Below are positions 57,485 through 64,000 of a stretch of DNA of 64,000 nucleotides, in pieces; positions within the stretch are counted from its first letter, which is position 1; each line of letters begins with the position of its first letter. The translations under genes were made by a program, and so were the position numbers. Under the pieces are notes generated by a model, which worked only from the letters and a program-made list of their open reading frames with translations, was not told the DNA's origin and did not search any database. The DNA is taken from NCBI GenBank assembly GCA_029298735.1, contig JANSLP010000040.1, forward strand, positions 62,001 to 126,000. The letters run 5' to 3'. Source of the DNA: Ophiostoma sp. CBS 140.51. Its lineage: Eukaryota; Ascomycota; Sordariomycetes; Ophiostomatales; Ophiostomataceae.

Positions 57485-59398
57485 ATGCGTAGCGCTCTTG
57501 TCTCGCTGGCGGCCACGGCCTTAATGGTCGCCGGTGCGTCGGCAGGCCGCATGCTCGACGCCAGTGTGGCTGCAGACCGCGCTGCCAGCGACAACACCAC
57601 ATACGACTACATTGTCATTGGTAGTGGTCCCGGTGGTGGACCTCTGGCCTGTGATCTGGCCCGTGCTGGCTACTCGACACTTCTCATTGAAGCCGGTGAT
57701 GATCAGGGCGACAACCCGATCTACTCGGAGCTCGGCAACTTCAACATTGCTGGCAACGACCCGGACTCGCGCTGGGACTTCTGGGCCAAGCACTCGGACG
57801 ACCCTGTGCGCGAAAAGGAGTTTGCTCACTACACCTACCGCACAACCAACGGCTCCTTTTATGTCGGTACTGAGCCGCCCGCAGGTGCTACTCCCCTGGG
57901 CATTCAGTACCCTCGTGCTGGTACCCTTGGTGGTTGCGCTATGCACAACGGCGGTGTCTGCTCGCTGCCCCAGGACGACGACTGGAACATTGTCGTCAAC
58001 ATGACCGGTGACACTAGCTGGGAAGCTCCCAAGATGCGCCAGTACCTCGTCAAGGTCGAAAAGAACCAGTACCTGCCTACGGGCACAGAGGGTCACGGCT
58101 TTGACGGCTGGCTGGCGACAGCTGTGCAGCCAGCCCGCTGGGCACGCGACAACAAGCTTCCTGCCACGCGCGTTCTCAAGAAGATGGCCGAGCTGACGGG
58201 CCAGAATGTCAGCGACGTTGCCAACCTTGTCAACAAGGACATTCTGGGCGATTACCCCAACAAGGACACCCAAACGAGCTTCTACAACATGGCCCAGCAC
58301 GAGGATAAGGGCGGCAAGCGGTCGAGCCCAAACAACTACATCAAGGCGACGCTCAAAGACCCCAAGAACTACCCGCTGACAGTGCGCCTCAACACTCTAG
58401 CGACCCGTGTGCTTTTCGACCAGGCTTCCAACTCGACCAAACGCGCGGCCGGTGCTGCCACTGCTGCTCTTCCTGTTGCCCACGGTGTCGAGATCATGTC
58501 GGGCCCCTCGCTGTATGGTGCTGATCCTCGCCACACCAATGCCAATGTCACCAAGAAGGGCCCCGTCTCGAAAGTCTGGGCTCGCCGTGAGGTCATTGTC
58601 TCTGGCGGTGCCTTCAACAGTCCCCAAATTCTCAAGCTTAGTGGTGTCGGCCCGGCTGATGAGCTGACCAAGCTCAAGATCCCCGTCGTCAAGGACCTTC
58701 CTGGTGTTGGTGAGCGTCTCGCCGACAACTATGAGGGCAGTCTGCTCGCTGTCGGCCAACAGCCCGTCGGTGGCGGCGTCATCACCCTCATGTTCAAGAC
58801 ACCCAATGCTGACGGGCCCAACCGTAACATCTTTACCTGGTGCGGTGCCTTTTCGTTCGAGGGCTTCTGGCCCGGGTTCCCGACCGACTACGGCCCGAAC
58901 GAGTATGAGTGCGCCATGGTCCACATCAACCCGCACAGCCAGGCCGGTACTGTCAAGCTCGCCTCGGCCGACCCCCAGGTTCCGCCCGATATCAACTTCA
59001 ACTTCTTCCTCAACAACGGCACTGAGGATCTCCAGCACCTGGCCGACGCCGCCAACCTGCTTCGTAAAGCCTGGCAGGCTGCCGGCGACCCTGTCCTGCC
59101 CTTTGACGAGCACCATCCTTGCCCTGGCACCGGAGCGGGCAACTGTACTGACGAAGCCGAACGTGCCTTGCTCAAGACCCAGGCATACTCTCACCATGCC
59201 AGTAGCTCCTGTGCCATTGGCAGCGACACTGACCCGCTGGCCGTGCTTGACTCCAAGTTCCGTGTCCGTGGTGTCCAGGGCCTGCGTGTCGTTGATGCTT
59301 CTGCCTTCCCGCGTGTGCCGGGTGCGTTCCCTGTGCTTCCGACGATTATGCTGTCGGCCAAGGCAGCCGAGGACATTCTGGCCGATGCCAAGAAGTAA
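57485..59398 (+). CDS. Secreted GMC (glucose-methanol-choline) FAD oxidoreductase
   Basis: A single frame of 637 aa. I chose ATG 57485 over the in-frame ATG 36 bases upstream because it opens directly into a signal peptide (MRSALVSLAATALMVAGASA). FAD-binding Rossmann loop GSGPGGG at 46-52, then LLIEAG. GMC signature 1 is PRAGTLGGCAMHNGG and signature 2 is SGGAFNSPQILKLSGVG. The catalytic His is 571 in SHHASSSCAIG, and the C-terminal VPGAFPVLPTIMLSAKAAEDIL matches the group in which the second active-site residue lies in a PGxFP...PT context rather than the NPT of glucose oxidase. Several NxT/NxS sites suggest N-glycosylation. These enzymes (AA3-type) oxidise alcohols or sugars with FAD and often yield H2O2. 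The exact substrate is not evident. Upstream neighbour is a LysM protein, downstream an ABC transporter on the other strand. Confidence 0.9.
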   Translation: MRSALVSLAATALMVAGASAGRMLDASVAADRAASDNTTYDYIVIGSGPGGGPLACDLARAGYSTLLIEAGDDQGDNPIYSELGNFNIAGNDPDSRWDFWAKHSDDPVREKEFAHYTYRTTNGSFYVGTEPPAGATPLGIQYPRAGTLGGCAMHNGGVCSLPQDDDWNIVVNMTGDTSWEAPKMRQYLVKVEKNQYLPTGTEGHGFDGWLATAVQPARWARDNKLPATRVLKKMAELTGQNVSDVANLVNKDILGDYPNKDTQTSFYNMAQHEDKGGKRSSPNNYIKATLKDPKNYPLTVRLNTLATRVLFDQASNSTKRAAGAATAALPVAHGVEIMSGPSLYGADPRHTNANVTKKGPVSKVWARREVIVSGGAFNSPQILKLSGVGPADELTKLKIPVVKDLPGVGERLADNYEGSLLAVGQQPVGGGVITLMFKTPNADGPNRNIFTWCGAFSFEGFWPGFPTDYGPNEYECAMVHINPHSQAGTVKLASADPQVPPDINFNFFLNNGTEDLQHLADAANLLRKAWQAAGDPVLPFDEHHPCPGTGAGNCTDEAERALLKTQAYSHHASSSCAIGSDTDPLAVLDSKFRVRGVQGLRVVDASAFPRVPGAFPVLPTIMLSAKAAEDILADAKK

Positions 59399-59673
59399 AG
59401 AGATCGAGTTTGAAGGCCGGTGGGTGTGGATGTTGTAAAGGATATGTTGTAAATAAAAGTAAATAAATACATTATTTGTTTCAAAAATATGGACTTATTA
59501 AGTTGGGAATGATTCAAAAATTAAAGGCTCGACGGTATCAGATCGTATTCAAAAAAAGAAAAGAAAAAAGAAAAGAAACACACGCTATCTACTGTCATCA
59601 AAAGAGATGAAAGAATCAACAGGGTAGTGCTATGCTCAAATGAATGTCATTGTCTGCCACCACTTCCACTCGA
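59399..59673. terminator. Shared 3' region of convergent GMC and ABC genes
   Basis: An AATAAA at 59452-59457 followed by AAATAAATAC lies about 55 bases after the GMC stop and is a likely poly(A) signal. Purine-rich A/G sequence at about 59550-59580 would be T/C-rich in the ABC transcript. The stop codons are 275 bases apart. Confidence 0.5.
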
Positions 59674-62600
59674 TCACGCTTCCTGAAGATCCCACAGCGT
59701 TTTGAACATGCTGTCACGCTCCAGCAGCGCTTTGGGCGAGTCGTACTCCATCGCCCGGCCCTCTTGAAGGACAAGCACCTTATCAAACTCGGCCACTGTC
59801 CGCAGCCGGTGCGCCACCACGATAGCCGTCCACCCCGTAAAGTCCTCTTGGATCAGCTTGTCCACAAAAGCTTCCGTTTCTCGGTCCAGACTACTCGTCG
59901 CCTCGTCCAACAACAGCACCCGGCTCTTGCGTGTCAGTGCCCTCGCCAGGCAGAACAGCTGTCGCTGGCCGGCACTCAGCCAGTCCGTGTCGAGATCGGC
60001 GTCCAGGCCGCCCTTTTCGTCAATTATCGCTCGAAGATTCGTCTTGTCTAGGACTGCCAATAGTTCGGCATCGGTGGCCTTCGTAAGAGGGTCGAGGTTG
60101 TACCGCACGGTGCCGGCCAAAAACATCGGGTCTTGTGGCAGCGCCACAAGCGACTCGCGCAGCGCGTTGAGGTTGAGCCGACCCGTCTCGATGCCGTCAA
60201 TCTCGATCTGACCCTGTGATGGGGAGTACAGCCGCAGCAGTAGCGAGATGAGTGTCGACTTTCCGCTACCGGACCGACCACAGATGGCCACCTTCTCACC
60301 AGGCTGGATCTCGAGATTAATGTTTTCGAGAACAACCCGGTCGCCGTACTTGGCCTCCAGATTTTGCACGCTGACCGCACCACGGGATGGCCACTGCGGA
60401 GGCGGCATGTCGGGACCGTCCTCTTCGCGTGGCGTATCATTGGCAAACTCGTTGACACGCGTAATGGCACCGAGACTCGTTTCCAGCTGTGTCCACATCT
60501 GGATCAGCATGCTGAGCGTCATGCCGATACCCATAACACTGGTCAAGGCCACACCCAGGAGACCAGGGCTGATTTGGCTACGGAGACCGACAGCAAGGCC
60601 AATAACAATAACTGCCATGGCAGCCACAATCAAGTTGAGGACAAGTGACAGCCACCGCTGAATGCAGTACAGTAGGTAGTACGGCTTTTGCGACTCGTTT
60701 AGGCGGCGTAGGTTCTCGCTCTCTGCATCTCTAGTCCAGCCATAAGCACGGAGTGCAGTCAGACCCGAGAACGAGGCGATAAAGTCCGAGTAGAGCGGTG
60801 ATTTTGCCTCGAGGTCCAGCAGACGCATCTGGCGAGATGTTCGCAGATAAAACTTTTGCACACAGTACAGCACCACAAGGAGAACGGGAACGATGATACC
60901 GAGATAGCCCGATGCCACACACGTCAGAACGATCTGGGAGATGGCACTGATAGCCTCTGGGAGGGTTGTTAGTACCGTCCACGGCTAGGAATGGGAAAGC
61001 TAGAGATAAACATACGAGCGTAGCACATCATAAACGACATTGGAAGTGGCATGTCGACGAGGGTCATATCTTGACTGAACCTGTGGGGAGTTAGTGTTTG
61101 CCATCAACAGTACACACGAGAGTAGTTGGCTTGACTTACCGGTTGACGATCTCACCGGCGTCTGTAGCAACGAAGTATGACAACGGAGCACTGGAAATGT
61201 TAGTAAATGCACTCGTGAGTATGATACTTGGATGGACCTACTGCATGGCAGCGACGAGAATCTTCCTATGGAGAACTTTGGCTGAGTGAGGTACGATGAC
61301 AACCATGAATGTCCAGAACTCGGCGGCCATGAAAGCAACGTTCAAGACACCAAAGAGAACGTAGATTCCGACATAGTATCCGACGCGGCTGTCGGGGTGC
61401 TCCTCGTTGGACGCTGTCCAGATGTTGAGCCAGAGTGCTGTTGACGTGCGTTAGTACCAATGTGAAATCCAAGAAAAGTAATAATCGAGAATAGAATACG
61501 CACGCTGAGCAGTCCGGAAGCCAATGTTGCAAATGGTAAACGCGGCGTACAGAGCAAACGCCTTGCCACCGAGAGACTTAAGGTACGAAAACATAGCGTC
61601 GGCGTTCCGCTTTCCACGAGAGGCGCTGTCGGGAGGTCCGGCACCAGGAGGGCCACCAGCACCAGGTGGCTTGCGGCCCATAGCTTTGGCAGAAACAATG
61701 CGCTCGATGACAGCCTCCTTTTCCTTGAGCTCTGTCTCCACGTCCAGGGCGTCGCTGATCGCAGCAGCGTCCATGGCAGACTTCTTTAGACCCAGGGCAG
61801 AGACGAAGCCTTCATTCGAGTTAAGGTGGTCGAAGCTGCCGCGCTCCGTGATGCGGCCACCCTCGTCGAGGACAATAATGTGGTCGGCATGTGGCAGGAG
61901 TTGGACTGGATGGTCAGTACACTGTTCAGTGATGAAGGCAGAATGGGTCGACTTACTATTATGTGTGGCGAGAATGACAGACGTCCTATTCTTCCTCAAA
62001 AGACCTTCTGGACCAAGAGTAGCGGTAAAACATTTCGAGTAAGTATCGGCATCGAGACCCTTGAGAATATCGTCAAGGATGACGATGGGCTTGCGGTTGT
62101 AAACAGCGCGGGCCAAAGCCTGGTGTCGTTAGCATTAATGGCCCAAAGTTTAGGAGAAGAGAGGATATCCACACAACACTTACCACGCGTTGCTTTTGAC
62201 CACCACTAAGTGAGACACCCTTGCTGCCAATAATGGTGTCGTCTCGTTTCGGAAACTGTTCAATGTCTTCAACCAACTGGCAAGCATGTATGACCTTTTC
62301 GTAAAACTCTTCATTGTAAGGCTCGAATGCAAGCACATTTTCCTTGATCGATCGGTTGAGCAGCCAGGCGTCCTGGTCGCAATACGCCACCTCTTCGGGA
62401 ATGGTAAACTCGACTGAACCCTTGAACTTGCGGCATTCACTGATGAGCGCTTTGAGTAGTGTTGATTTGCCAGAAGCCACGGGACCGATAACGAGTGTCA
62501 GGTCGCCAGGCATAATGTCAATGTCGACGTCGTTGAGTACTGGCGGCGTGTCCTCCTTCCAGCCGAAAGTGCCGTCGCGAACCTTGATCCACGGCTGCTT

Positions 62601-63983
62601 TTCCTTGCCGGCTGACTTCTCTGACGCATTGTCCGTGCCCAGGACAGTCGAGTCGCGGGTGGTGAATGAGCCAGAATCAGAACGTGGCAACAAGATGCGG
62701 TAATCCTCGCGCTTCTCTTTCATCAAAAAGGCCTGTATGCGATCTAGACATGCGAGAGCCGAGGCCAGGTTTGTCCAAGCCGTCGTGATGGTCATGACGG
62801 GCATGATGAGCACATTGAGCACACTCAATGCAGTGAAAGCCTTGGCAACGCCAAATTGTCCGCTGCCTGACACCTTCTGCACAATGGCGTACACAGCAAA
62901 CGTCACGGCCGGCATGAGAAGCGACGGGGCGACACCGAGAAGCAGGTTCCACACCTGAATCTTCCGAAACGCAGTTGACTGTTGTAGCTCGTAGTCACGG
63001 AGGGCCTGGATCTGCTGCTCGGCCTTGTCGTTGAGACCAGCGACCTTGACACCCTTCATGGAGCCGACAATATCGGATGTGATGCCAACACGCTTCTGGA
63101 TGGCTGCCATCCAGCGACGCTGACGAGGTGGGATCAGCTTGCCTAATCGTGCGGCAACGATACCACAGAGAAGACACAAAATTATTGGAGCAATGCAACT
63201 GCCGCCCAGCTCGCTTCCAAGAATACCGAGCGCAATACCTAGTTGCACGACACTCGGGCCCAAGTCAACGATGTTGAATGTCGTGAACGTGATGCGGTCT
63301 ACATCGGTGCTCATGAGCGAAAGAGCAGCCGATGAGTTGCCCGTTTCGGCCCGGATGGTCAACATGTTCTTGTAAATGATGGTGACCAGTGCACCTCGGA
63401 TCTTGGCCATGGTACGGAAGGCCACATGCATGTACCAACGGGTGGTCAACTGTAAATGTTAGAGAGTGGAACATAGTTATGAAATACATAAGGGGGAACA
63501 CAATACATACAGCAACCCCAAGGTATACTATAGCATAGGCGCCGATGAGGCCATAACCGTAGCTCTTTGCTAAGGCGGCATTGTCTATGTAGTTGATGGC
63601 GGCGCTCACGAGATATGGCTGGGCCAGACTAAGACCCATCAGGCCGACACGGGGAACAAAGGCCATAGCCAGCTCAGGGGCAAATGTACTGAGGGCAGCA
63701 TACGTCAAGCAATGCTTGCGTTTGTAGTTTGCTGCATCGTGTAAGTGAGTGGCAGCTAAAGGTACACAAATGGCATGAGGGAAAGTATTGTCGTACCTTT
63801 TAGCCAATGGCTTTGTAGACGGTCATACAAAGTTTGGCCACGAAGTCCATCGTCGACAGGGTACAAATCATCCATCGTGAGGTTGCGCTTGTAACCTTGG
63901 AAAAAGAGCGGATTCAGCCACGTGAAGAACGTGTCTCCAAAGACGCCCTGGATCTCTTCAGGGGAGATCCTCTTGTCGGCCAT
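59674..63983 (-). CDS. ABCC-type (MRP-like) ABC transporter, short form
   Basis: Predicted complement(join(59674..60956, 61016..61080, 61140..61190, 61242..61437, 61504..61905, 61957..62119, 62184..63449, 63511..63731, 63797..63983)): nine exons, 1277 aa, introns of 51-66 nt with matching phases throughout. Architecture TMD1-NBD1-TMD2-NBD2 with no extra N-terminal TMD0. NBD1: Walker A GPVASGKST (458-466), signature LSGGQ (550-554), Walker B ending Asp574-Asp575 where an ATPase-active site has Glu, and His611. NBD2: Walker A GRSGSGKST (1077-1085), signature LSAGQ (1177-1181), Walker B with catalytic Glu1202, and His in VVAHRLRT. The degenerate NBD1 with intact NBD2 is the ABCC pattern. A Gly/Pro-rich linker (PPGAGGPPGAGPP) lies before TMD2. 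It probably exports conjugates or drugs, or works at the vacuole; the cargo is not readable. Exon 7 is only 51 nt. The gene's promoter is outside the window. Confidence 0.92.
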
Positions 63984-64000
63984 GGTGGAGTGGCTGTATT

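Overview
The window is nuclear DNA from a filamentous ascomycete (Pezizomycotina, most likely a Sordariomycete; I cannot fix the genus). The reasons are short introns (51-73 nt) with GTRNGT-type donors, CTAAC/CTGAC-type branch sites and YAG acceptors, GC-rich coding third positions, long C/T-rich leaders upstream of start codons, and a typical fungal gene set: TRAMP poly(A) polymerase, Sam50/Tob55, GH3 beta-glucosidase, LysM/CBM18 protein, GMC oxidoreductase and ABCC transporter. There is no bacterial, viral or recognisable transposon gene. I found no tRNA or rRNA by eye.

Layout. 1.3-3.9 kb: a Trf4/Cid14-type nuclear poly(A) polymerase. 5.2-11.4 kb: a minus-strand cluster of one small secreted family (signal peptide, long Ser-rich tract, beta-sandwich 'CBM-like' domain) with two intact genes (7195-8203 and 9429-10265) and three broken copies. 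11.9-13.2 kb: a secreted protein made of four tandem eight-cysteine modules related to the fungal biotrophy-associated Bas2-like family. 17.3-18.6 kb: a 2OG-Fe(II) oxygenase. 19.3-20.8 kb: a BAHD-type acyltransferase whose N-terminus appears to be split by a one-base frameshift. 20.8-30.7 kb: about 10 kb without a recognisable gene. 30.7-33.4 kb: a membrane-anchored GH3 beta-glucosidase. 33.4-44.4 kb: another 11 kb without a recognisable gene, its last 3 kb strongly pyrimidine-rich on the + strand. 44.4-48.8 kb: a 1450-residue disordered Ser/Pro-rich protein. 50.2-52.9 kb: a convergent pair, a GNAT acetyltransferase and Sam50. 55.4-56.4 kb: a LysM-CBM18-LysM secreted protein. 57.5-59.4 kb: a secreted GMC oxidoreductase. 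59.7-64.0 kb: a nine-exon ABCC transporter, complete at its start codon.

Functionally the window mixes housekeeping genes (RNA surveillance, mitochondrial outer-membrane biogenesis) with an accessory, surface-directed set: Ser-rich secreted proteins, Bas2-like modules, chitin-binding LysM protein, GMC oxidase, GH3 enzyme and transporter. The 5-13 kb part looks like a rapidly turning-over secretome cluster and is the best candidate for something undescribed. The acyltransferase, 2OG oxygenase, GMC enzyme and ABC transporter are not clustered around a backbone synthase, so I do not call a biosynthetic gene cluster. Exon boundaries were read by hand from splice motifs and frame continuity. They are predictions.
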